DNA from: an uncultured Treponema sp.
GTDB lineage: Bacteria; Spirochaetota; Spirochaetia; Treponematales; Treponemataceae
Assembly: GCA_938045195.1 (NCBI GenBank)
Contig: CALINC010000019.1
Span: forward strand, 1 to 27,645
Direction of reading: 5' to 3'
Length of the DNA stretch: 27,645 nucleotides
Positions 16,671-23,027 of the stretch are shown here, one piece after another. The first letter of the stretch is position 1. Each line of letters begins with the position of its first letter. The position numbers and the translations under genes were made by a program. The notes under the pieces were generated by a model that did no database searches, was not told the origin of the DNA, and saw nothing but the letters and a program-made list of their open reading frames with translations.

Positions 16671-16928
16671 TTGTTTATCATAAGCGGATTATTAGTAACG
16701 GTGGAAGTAAAAGAAGGCTCTGCCGAAATGCTAAAAGGCGGCGGACAAACAGCCGGAGAAATGCAAAAGCCGGACGGCCTTACGCCGGTTATTACCGATG
16801 GAATGAACGAAATGGCTGCGGGTGTTATCGAGATAAACAATGCAGTCCAGGAAGTAAACGAGATTACTCAAAAAAATAAGATAAGCATTGAAAACCTTGC
16901 GGATGAGGTTAAAAAGTTTAAGATTTAA
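16671..16928 (+). pseudogene. C-terminal remnant of a methyl-accepting chemotaxis protein
   Basis: The frame encodes about 85 residues ending ITQKNKISIENLADEVKKFKI, the standard end of treponemal chemotaxis receptors after the signalling hairpin. Segments KEGSAEMLKGG, VITDGMNEMAAG and INNAVQEVNEITQ are all recognisable. The sensor, membrane and most of the signalling domain are missing. The apparent start is a TTG with no ribosome site, and prolines replace normally helical residues (KPDGLTPV). It sits in the 583-nt gap between metG and the next gene and is a dead tail of a once full-length mcp gene. Confidence 0.75.
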
Positions 16929-17079
16929 GAGGAAGCATCTCAAATTAGAACTGCTAATACTTATTTTTCTCATATAGGCTCTTTCTTTTTTGAAAATAAA
17001 CCGCAAGGGGTGCAAAGACGTTCAAGCTTTTGCTTGAGCTGCGCAAAGCTTATAAATAAAATTTTTTCTCAATCTAAAG

Positions 17080-17115
17080 ACCGCTGGGCTGAATTTATTC
17101 GGCTTGGCGGTTTTT
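17080..17115 (+). terminator. Rho-independent terminator upstream of the FGE-type remnant
   Basis: ACCGC...GCGGT with inner GU-tolerant pairing gives a stem of up to 13 pairs around ATTTAT, followed by five Ts. It lies downstream of the MCP tail and upstream of the next plus-strand gene. A small TCAAGC/GCTTGA hairpin (17022-17037) precedes it. Confidence 0.6.
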
Positions 17116-17152
17116 GTATAAATTAACTTATTTAATAAGGAGAAAATTAGTT

Positions 17153-17616
17153 ATGAAGAACACTAATTTCAAACTTAAGACTAAGGTCTTAAATCGGGCA
17201 GTACATACTTCATTATTGTTGTTGGCGGCGGGGCTTTTATTTACAGGCTGTCCGCAAAAAGCAAAGCCTGTCTACTACACTGTAAGTCTTGTCCATGAAG
17301 GCGGAAACCTTACAGCGAATCCTGAGATACAAGACGGCAAGGTCTTAAAGGACAGCGAGATTACATTTACCGCAAGTCCTACAAATCTTTCAACCCATGA
17401 AGTTGACAAGTGGGAAGCATATGTGAATGGTACTGGGACTGGTACAGCAACACAACACCTACGGGCGGTCAGGATCCGACCGGTGCCGCGTCAGGTTCTA
17501 ACAGCGTCGGACACGGCGGCAGCTGGGACGACGATGCGGGTGCCGCCTATCGAGCCAATGGCAGTCCTGACATCAGCTTCAACTTTCTTGGCTTTCGTGC
17601 GGCTTGTCGCCCGTGA
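17153..17616 (+). pseudogene. Frameshifted lipoprotein with FGE-sulfatase C-terminal remnant
   Basis: The start is clear: AAGGAG then ATG at 17153, a signal peptide and a lipobox LLFTGC with Cys33. The first ~90 residues look like a bacterial surface repeat (YYTVSLVHEGGNLTANPEI, then TFTASPTN). Around 17440-17480 the sense moves to another frame, which reads SVGHGGSWDDDAG, YRANGSPD, NFLGFRAACRP and TGA at 17616; that is the end of a formylglycine-generating-enzyme (SUMF1/FGE) domain. The original frame runs on to 17653 as nonsense. Most of the FGE domain is missing and the frame is broken, so I infer an internal deletion with frameshift in a surface lipoprotein gene. Confidence 0.7.
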
Positions 17617-17644
17617 AAATCGGACATCCGTGTCCGATTTTCAC
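17613..17644 (+). terminator. Perfect 14-bp stem terminator overlapping the remnant's stop codon
   Basis: GTGAAAATCGGACA (17613-17626), loop TCCG, then its exact complement (17631-17644), followed by TATTTTTG. The FGE-frame TGA (17614-17616) lies inside the 5' arm. The structure is symmetric but followed by a T-rich run on the plus strand, so it should terminate plus-strand transcription. Confidence 0.8.
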
Positions 17645-17686
17645 TATTTTTGAACAAAATTTTTATAATTTAAGGAGTTTTAGACT

Positions 17687-18184
17687 ATGGATTTATTTGA
17701 TTCTATGAAAGACAAACACATCTTAATTCAAGATGTCGGTAATATTGAGGAATTGCAGCGGTTTATCGGGCATAACATCTACCGCAGAGATCAACAGTCG
17801 GCAGACCGCATTGATTTTTTTGCACCGTATTTTACATTGCCGGCAAAAGAAAAAGTAGGGATAAACGGTATTTGCTGCTATTCGCCCATTCTGCTTATAC
17901 TTAAAGACGTTACCATTGAAGATGTAGAACTTACATTTGCTCAAGAGCGAGAAAAGCTGCAAAAGGTCTTCGGTAATTTACCGGTTTTTAAATGGGAAAG
18001 CGGGGTAAATCTGTTTAATAACGAGGATAAGAAATATACCTACTATTTTTTGGGTGAATCGATAGCTTTGACAAAACCTATTTTAAAACAGAACCCGCCT
18101 GAAGGTAAGCTTAATTTAAATAGTGTATTAGTACCGAATCTCTTAAAACCGATGGCGGACTTTTGCGAAGCTGCAAAAGCGTAA
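17687..18184 (+). CDS. Conserved-looking protein of unknown function, 165 aa
   Basis: An intact reading frame with AAGGAG upstream of the ATG at 17687. There is no signal peptide and no membrane segment, so the product is probably cytoplasmic. The composition is mixed alpha/beta, with a Cys-Cys pair (INGICCYSP, about 60-66) and a charged middle. I do not recognise a family. It is the only intact gene between metG and the secreted protein at 21945 apart from the SWIM-like fragment. A perfect terminator separates it from the FGE remnant, so it needs its own promoter, perhaps the AT-rich stretch 17645-17670. Confidence 0.7.
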   Translation: MDLFDSMKDKHILIQDVGNIEELQRFIGHNIYRRDQQSADRIDFFAPYFTLPAKEKVGINGICCYSPILLILKDVTIEDVELTFAQEREKLQKVFGNLPVFKWESGVNLFNNEDKKYTYYFLGESIALTKPILKQNPPEGKLNLNSVLVPNLLKPMADFCEAAKA

Positions 18185-18198
18185 TTTGAACAAATAAT

Positions 18199-18239
18199 AA
18201 CATTCCGAATGGTTTATTCATTAGACCAATCGGAATGTT
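18199..18239 (+). terminator. Hairpin downstream of the 165-aa gene
   Basis: AACATTCCGA (18199-18208) and TCGGAATGTT (18230-18239) are perfect complements, with an inner TGGT/ACCA pair. No T run follows, so termination is uncertain. A second inverted repeat, TAAGCTCA/TGAGCTTA, lies at 18266-18295. The rest of 18240-18385 shows no gene. Confidence 0.55.
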
Positions 18240-18385
18240 CAGCGGCAGGGGGCAAAAAGGGAGAATAAGCTCAAAAACTCTGTTCAATGAGCTTAAACAA
18301 AGCTGCCATCCCGCTTTTTTTCCGCTAAGCATACACACCAAAATTGTACATTTACCTTGTCGGATTTGCTTCGCATCCTTCGGAA

Positions 18386-18450
18386 TCAACAACCTCGACG
18401 CAGAGCGTACGTTGCGCAGCAACAGGGTATTGAACCCTCCGCACGAATAA
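18386..18450 (+). repeat. Dispersed ~65-bp intergenic repeat, copy C
   Basis: The best-preserved copy. Both hairpins are perfect: GTTGC-GCA-GCAAC (about 18411-18423) and AGGGT-ATTGA-ACCCT. It ends with CCGCACGAATAA about 60 nt before the fic promoter. Orientation is the same as copies A and B. Confidence 0.9.
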
Positions 18451-18509
18451 AGATGCCCGGCGAAGAAGCGGATTGATGTGTACCAGTTTTAAGATATTTG
18501 GTACGTGTA

Positions 18510-18544
18510 TTGACTATATATCCCAAAAAAGACTATAATTGGGA
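18510..18544 (+). promoter_or_regulatory. fic promoter with overlapping inverted repeat
   Basis: TTGACT (18510-18515), an 18-nt spacer and TATAAT (18534-18539). The ATG follows 6 nt later, so transcription should start at the A of the ATG. A perfect inverted repeat TCCCAA (18521-18526) / TTGGGA (18539-18544) overlaps the spacer and start region and could be an operator. Confidence 0.6.
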
Positions 18545-18545
18545 C

Positions 18546-19601
18546 ATGTCGGAGTTACAAAAATTGCCGGTCGATCCCAAAAAGACCGAAACAATTACTA
18601 TCCTCAAAGCAGAAAACAAGGCTTCTGCAGCACTTGCCGAGCTTAAAGGTATTGCAAATGTGATTCCTAATCAGTCTATTCTTATTAATGCCGTTGTGCT
18701 TCAGGAATCTCAAGACAGTTCAGAGATTGAAAATATCATTACCACAAAAGATGAGCTCTATAAAGCTCTTTCCGAAACGGTAAAAAAAGTTGATTCTGCT
18801 GCAAAAGAGGTTATGTTCTACAGAGAAGCCTTATATGCAGGTTTTGCCGAACTAAAAAAGCATCATTTTATTTCTATAAATGATATTGTAAACATTCAAA
18901 AAAAGCTTGTCCAAAATGATGCGGGAATCAGAACTTTGCCCGGCACAAAGCTGATGAATGACCGTACGAATTAAGTTGTCTATACTCCGCCGCAGACAAA
19001 AGAAGAAATTGACGGACTCTTAAAAAACTTTACTGAGTATTTAAACAACGATGATGATTCTCTGACAAAACTTGCAATACTTCACTATCAGTTTGAAAGC
19101 ATCCATCCTTTTTATGATGGAAATGGACGAACCGGAAGAATTGTAAATATCCTCTATTTGATTTTAAAACATCATCTTGATCTCCCAATTCTCTATTTAA
19201 GCTCATATATCATCAAAAATAAAGAACAATACTACGAGCTTTTACAAAAAGTCCGTACGGAAGAAGCGTGGGAAAAATGGATTGTTTTTATCCTTAAAGG
19301 AATAGAAGAAACCGCCGTAGAAACAATTGAGAAGGTAAAAGCGATAAAGGAACTGTTAGATACCACAATCGAAAAAGTAAAATCGGAAGCTCCGAAAATG
19401 TATTCAAAAGAACTGGTAGAAACCCTTTTTGAAAATCCCTATTGCAAAACTGAGTTCATTGTAAAAGCGCTGGGGGTAGAACGGAAAGCTGCCTCCCGTT
19501 ACCTACACAAAATGGAAGCTATCGGTATTCTTACCTGTATGAAGGTTGGAAAAGATAATCTGTTTATAAATGCCGGCTTGATGGATTTACTAAAGGAATG
19601 A
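18546..19601 (+). pseudogene. Fic family AMP-transferase gene with one in-frame TAA
   Basis: A 351-codon Fic gene read in a single frame except for TAA at codon 143 (18972-18974). The N-terminal part has the inhibitory motif SSEIEN (about 58-63, pattern S/T-x3-E-G/N), which marks a class II Fic protein. After the stop the frame resumes with VVYTPPQ, and the active-site motif HPFYDGNGRTGR (His187, DNA 19104-19139) is intact, followed by a C-terminal winged-helix-like region (VKALGVERKAASRYLHKME). In relatives the stop position lies in a DRTGK-like loop, so an AAA-to-TAA change is likely. Fic enzymes AMPylate proteins on Ser/Thr/Tyr. No good start follows the stop before the active site, so without readthrough no enzyme is made. 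Confidence 0.85.
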
Positions 19602-21015
19602 CGGTATCCAATTCCTGCATCATTGCAGGACGTTTCCGATATGCGCTGCGGAATTCTGCGATAAGCGTTTGAACCAGCTCTTCACCGCCGGAATAGCACT
19701 GCATCCTTTTTAACAAATCGGCAATCTCTTGATAAGTTCTTCGATCCGAAGTATAAGCAGCCTTATTTCGTACAGCCCTTTCATATCGCGTGAGAATTTC
19801 TTGAGGTGCTAAATCTTTTATCACATCTTCATATTTGAAAATATAATAAAGGTCATCGGTTTCCAGTGCTAATTTCAAAAGCCGATCGTATAATCCATCA
19901 TAAGCATATAATACATCAATACTGCGGATATCTTTCCGGTTAAAAATTATTTCGCGTTTTTCCCCCCATTCACGGGCTGTATAATACGTTTTTAATTCTT
20001 TATAGGTCTCAAGATCACCGGGTGCATATTCCAATACGATACGCCATAACTCATCTTGATATTTTTGAGGCTGCTGCGTTTCCGTATATATTTCTTTTAA
20101 TTTTTTACTGTATGTCAGCACCAGCCCCGGATATTCTTTATCGGCGAGTTTCCCTTCTTCCAGCAGCCTAATTGCTTCTTCATACCGCTTCATCTTTATA
20201 CATTCATCTGCATAATATTCACGGACATCGCTTAAACGGATATATTTTTTACAATAATCATCAATCGTTTCTTGCGGAAAGTTAAGCTGCTTCATCACTT
20301 GAAGATGGTACTTTGCCCAAGTTTCTGCAGCGTATTTACTGCTGAAATCTTCTCCGGACTGCAAAAAGGTATCGACCTGCTTTTCTGAAAAAAGCAGTTT
20401 ATCCAGTAAAAATTCGTCCTCAGTAAAATCGGTAAAGAGCAAATCTTCAATATAATCCTGTAAATAGTCCGGTATCTCCTCAGTCACCAACAAGCTTTTA
20501 CATTCGTGATACAGGCTCCTTTTTATTTTCTGATCGCATCTTTCTAAAATTGTTTGTAATAGTGTAATGCAATCGCAAGCTAATGCCCCCAATGTACCGT
20601 CAGAATCATCGATGTCGATCTTTCCTAATGTTATGAACACATACCGTATCAACTGAAAAGCGATGGTGTATTCTTTGTTGTCAATTATTTTTATAATTGT
20701 TTTTTTCAAAAATTCCGATAACTCATCATAAAACCCGCGTGTTTCATAATACGAAATATATCCGTATTTGTCGGTATAACTTTTGCAAATCCGGTCAATT
20801 TCATGTGTATATATTTTTAGATCGCTGCTTGAAATTCCGTGATGTGTTTTTAATTTAAATTGCTGTAAAATTATTGGGTCGTCTTTTAGAAGCTCGATCA
20901 AAAAAGCCTTGATGTCCGCACTATCCGCCTTCTCAACCAATTCCTCAACCGAAACCTCTGCACGAGTTGTTTTTCGATTCACTATTTCATCATCAAATCT
21001 ATTTTTCTTTTCCAT
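19564..21015 (-). CDS. C-terminal part of a SWIM zinc-finger-type protein, SWIM domain missing
   Basis: A 483-aa, highly charged, mostly helical protein with no membrane segment. It resembles the long C-terminal region of SWIM zinc-finger proteins, with segments such as VEKADSADIKAFLIELL, ICKSYTDKYGYISYYE and a late YRKRPAMMQELD. In those proteins a CxCx-CxH SWIM finger precedes this region; here none is found upstream. The ATG at 21015 is chosen because a promoter with perfect TTGACA ends 7 nt before it; an in-frame extension to 21207 looks non-coding. The last ~12 codons overlap the end of fic antiparallel (19564-19601). It may be a truncated relic that is still open, or a shorter functional variant. 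Confidence 0.6.
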   Translation of the reverse strand: MEKKNRFDDEIVNRKTTRAEVSVEELVEKADSADIKAFLIELLKDDPIILQQFKLKTHHGISSSDLKIYTHEIDRICKSYTDKYGYISYYETRGFYDELSEFLKKTIIKIIDNKEYTIAFQLIRYVFITLGKIDIDDSDGTLGALACDCITLLQTILERCDQKIKRSLYHECKSLLVTEEIPDYLQDYIEDLLFTDFTEDEFLLDKLLFSEKQVDTFLQSGEDFSSKYAAETWAKYHLQVMKQLNFPQETIDDYCKKYIRLSDVREYYADECIKMKRYEEAIRLLEEGKLADKEYPGLVLTYSKKLKEIYTETQQPQKYQDELWRIVLEYAPGDLETYKELKTYYTAREWGEKREIIFNRKDIRSIDVLYAYDGLYDRLLKLALETDDLYYIFKYEDVIKDLAPQEILTRYERAVRNKAAYTSDRRTYQEIADLLKRMQCYSGGEELVQTLIAEFRSAYRKRPAMMQELDTVIPLVNPSSRHL

Positions 21016-21022
21016 ATATGAT

Positions 21023-21050
21023 ATGGTAATAAAATAAAAAGGATTGTCAA
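21023..21050 (-). promoter_or_regulatory. Promoter adjoining the SWIM-like gene start
   Basis: On the minus strand a perfect TTGACA (21050-21045), a 16-nt spacer and TACCAT (21028-21023). Seven bases separate the -10 box from the ATG at 21015, and no Shine-Dalgarno is visible. The -10 box is weaker than in the other four cases. Confidence 0.45.
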
Positions 21051-21313
21051 CATACGCCGTATATTTCAAAAGAAGGCATATCAAAGAGTATGATCCGTCT
21101 GCTGTTGAATTAAAACATCTTACAAATTCATCAACCGCAGAAAATATCAATTTTCGAGGATTGATGAATTTCCGCCGTTTCGCAATGAAATGAGAAACGG
21201 CATACAATGGAGCGACGGGGCTGTCCAGAAAGTTTTGACATTAAGCCGTTTTTCCGTTACTTCATATATTTACTCACGCAGAATTGGTTACAGATCGCCT
21301 ACGGAACATCCAT

Positions 21314-21500
21314 CTAACTACCGCCTAATTTGCAATAAATATCAGTCTTGACTGCGTGTGCAGCAAGTATATAAAAATTTTTCCATTCAAGATGACCGTA
21401 ATATATCTTTGTAAAAATATTTTCATAATCTTCAGGTCTCGCTTTCCTGTATATTGGACATGAAAGCAACGGTAATAGGTTTTAAATATTCACATTGCCC
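21314..21500 (-). pseudogene. Decayed unidentified reading frame in the 21.05-21.56 kb gap
   Basis: The gap 21051-21563 has no intact gene. On the minus strand a protein-like stretch CEYLKPITVAFMSNIQ (about 21494-21447) is followed, after a shift of frame near 21430-21440, by RPEDYENIFTKIYYGHLEW and HAVKTDIYCKLGGS, ending at TAG (21314-21316). I do not recognise the family. Two adjacent protein-like frames with one shift suggest a broken gene tail. A separate segment at 21060-21200 is open on both strands without identity. Confidence 0.35.
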
Positions 21501-21563
21501 ATTACAAATTGATTACACATTACCAATTGAAAAGCGGCTCTTTTAAAATCCTTTAGCCTGTGG

Positions 21564-21582
21564 TATAATATATTTAGGGAGG
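21564..21582 (+). promoter_or_regulatory. Extended -10 promoter and RBS of the Rpn head fragment
   Basis: TGGTATAAT (TATAAT at 21564-21569) is an extended -10 element; no convincing -35 is seen. AGGGAGG (21576-21582) lies 7 nt before the GTG at 21590. This looks like the intact regulatory end of an original Rpn-type gene. Confidence 0.55.
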
Positions 21583-21589
21583 TTAAAAA

Positions 21590-21955
21590 GTGCGTAAAAG
21601 TTTTGACGATTTAACCATAGCTGACGGCTTTATGTTTTGTAAGGTAATGCCGCCACAGAATGTGCTTCCGTGTACATTCTTTGACGGCTTGACGGAATTC
21701 GTGCCGATTATGAAATACATAGCAAAGCTCTATGAAAAACTGCACGCACCGATAGATATGAAACCTGTAAGAAGCGCACAGGTTTCAAGCCGAGTTTTAG
21801 ACATTCCCGGCATGGATAAAGTTATTTCAAAAGCAGGCTCAATACATTTCTTTGCAAATTTAACACTTGAAGCATTTATCAATGGAATAATCAAGAACCC
21901 CGACTCAAGAATATCGGGGCTCTTGATTTATGCTCAACAGGTTTTTACCCCATAG
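21590..21955 (+). pseudogene. Rpn/PD-(D/E)XK transposase N-terminus joined to foreign sequence
   Basis: The GTG has a strong AGGGAGG. The first ~19 codons (KSFDDLTIADGFMFCKVM) are the characteristic start of Rpn family recombination-promoting nuclease/putative transposases, which should then continue for about 250 aa with the nuclease core. Here the sense changes at once to PPQNVLPCTFFDGLTEF and a frame I do not recognise (including YIAKLYEKLHAPIDMKPVR and SSRVLDIPGMDKVISKAG). The frame then runs through a terminator-like hairpin and stops at 21955, overlapping the opposing gene by 11 bp. The 121-aa frame is probably a chimera formed by deletion, not a working protein. Confidence 0.6.
21891..21926. 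terminator. Terminator-like hairpin inside the chimeric frame
   Basis: TCAAGA-A-CCCCGA (21891-21903) and TCGGGG-C-TCTTGA (21914-21926) pair over 13 positions with one mismatch, around a 10-nt loop, followed by TTTATG. It lies about 20 nt past the 3' end of the minus-strand secreted-protein gene and inside the plus-strand frame. It is likely a bidirectional terminator between convergent genes. Confidence 0.6.
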
Positions 21956-22853
21956 CTCCTACTATATATGGAATGGCTTCCGTATCATCTAATTCAAGGC
22001 TTTCAAAGTTTATATAATAATTATATGAACGCCCATCTTTAAGCTCAATAAAAATGATATGGTTCGCAAAGCCGCTGTCGGGATCATACTTGTATGTTGC
22101 TTTCTTTATATCCTGTAAACTTAAGGGCGTAATATACTCCCCTGAATCTTCAGCTTCGCCGCTGATAAGTTCACAGACAAACAGCTCCGTTTCCCCTTGA
22201 AGAATATTCATACATTGTTCCTTAATATACTGAGGCAGAATATATTGCATACAAGCGTCAACATCATGAGTATTTAAGGCAGCGGTAAAGCCTCGTGCCA
22301 AAGAATGATGATCGTTCTTCTTTTTCGGATAATCGGTAAGGCAGACAAATTTTTCATTTTGCCATTTAAAAATCATACAATCCTGATTTTCGAGTATAAC
22401 CGTAATCGAAGTTCCGCTGCGTGGCGGAAAAAAATACATATACTGACCAAGAATTTCCCAAGAAGAGCCTCCGATTTTTTTCCATATATCCCGAATGCCG
22501 AAGTTTTCCGTTTTGGAAACTTTGCCGTTGCTGTAAAGATAAAAAGCCGGAAATAAGTCTGAATTCACTAAAATCAGTTTTTCTTTGCCGCCTTTCAGAT
22601 TCCAGTAACACATTTCCCAGTAGTAGACATCTCCTACGGCTTTAAAACTCAAGTAGCGGTTTTCCTCATCGTATACTTCAATAAGCGGATCGAAACCATC
22701 GCTGCGTTTTATTTCGTTCAATGTAGGCAAAAATGCCGAATCCGGCAAGCGCATCAGCAGGTCTTTCAGCGTTCCTGCTTTTTCTGCAAAAACACCTGAA
22801 GTACCTACAGTTAAAATAGCAATGACCATAATTAATATAATTTTTCTTTTCAT
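21945..22853 (-). CDS. Secreted/periplasmic protein of unknown function
   Basis: A 302-aa protein with a clear signal peptide (MKRKIILIMV then GTSGVFAEK, probable cleavage after FA). The ATG at 22853 is preferred over one at 22865 because GGAGGAG lies immediately upstream. The mature part is acidic and aromatic-rich, with TLKDLLMRLPDSAFLP near its start and a beta-rich middle (DVYYWEMCYWNL, YMYFFPP). The family is not recognised. Its start resembles that of the partial protein at 27469 (TIKTLFKLLPEKVLKP), so the two are probably paralogues. The 5' side is an unusual array of hairpins (22866-23013). Confidence 0.8.
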   Translation of the reverse strand: MKRKIILIMVIAILTVGTSGVFAEKAGTLKDLLMRLPDSAFLPTLNEIKRSDGFDPLIEVYDEENRYLSFKAVGDVYYWEMCYWNLKGGKEKLILVNSDLFPAFYLYSNGKVSKTENFGIRDIWKKIGGSSWEILGQYMYFFPPRSGTSITVILENQDCMIFKWQNEKFVCLTDYPKKKNDHHSLARGFTAALNTHDVDACMQYILPQYIKEQCMNILQGETELFVCELISGEAEDSGEYITPLSLQDIKKATYKYDPDSGFANHIIFIELKDGRSYNYYINFESLELDDTEAIPYIVGAMG

Positions 22854-22865
22854 ATCTCCTCCCAT

Positions 22866-22935
22866 AAAAATATTTTGCAGGAAACATCAGTTTCCGAAAA
22901 ATATTTTTTCAAGCACTTTTTGAAAAAAAAAGTGC
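22866..22935. repeat. Two tandem hairpins upstream of the secreted-protein gene
   Basis: Hairpin one: about ten A/T pairs (from 22866 and to 22908), an internal loop, then GGAAAC (22880-22885), ATCA and GTTTCC (22890-22895). Hairpin two: GCACTTTTT (22913-22921) against AAAAAGTGC (22927-22935), terminator-like in either direction. Together with the next repeat they fill most of the gap between this gene and the ompA-like gene. Confidence 0.7.
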
Positions 22936-22945
22936 ATACAATAAG

Positions 22946-23013
22946 CGATGTTTGCCGATGAGGCAAACTCGCCGGATAAACAGCGAGGCACAATTTGTGC
23001 CGAACTGTTTATC
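22946..23013 (+). repeat. Hairpin-rich inverted repeat, left copy
   Basis: Two stem-loops in 68 bp: GTTTGCC-GATGA-GGCAAAC (22950-22968), then GATAAACAG...CTGTTTATC (22975-22983 and 23005-23013) enclosing GGCACA-ATT-TGTGCC. A near-identical copy occurs in opposite orientation at 26838-26904. This copy begins 14 nt past the stop of the ompA-like gene, so it may also serve as the operon's 3' structure. Confidence 0.9.
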
Positions 23014-23027
23014 AAATCTATAAAAAA

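Noticed and set aside
18498..18545. fic start at the TTG at 18498
   Set aside because: It would place the start codon upstream of the -35 box; the ATG at 18546 fits promoter and protein.
21016..21207. 64-codon extension of the SWIM-like gene
   Set aside because: It lies upstream of a TTGACA promoter and its residues do not look like the expected SWIM finger.
21217..21243. Possible insertion-sequence end (GGGGCTGTCC...)
   Set aside because: No matching inverted partner and no transposase were found in the window.
12189..21276. Shared ATATTTACTCACG at about 12191 and 21268
   Set aside because: The match is only about 13 bases in AT-rich sequence, too short to call a repeat.
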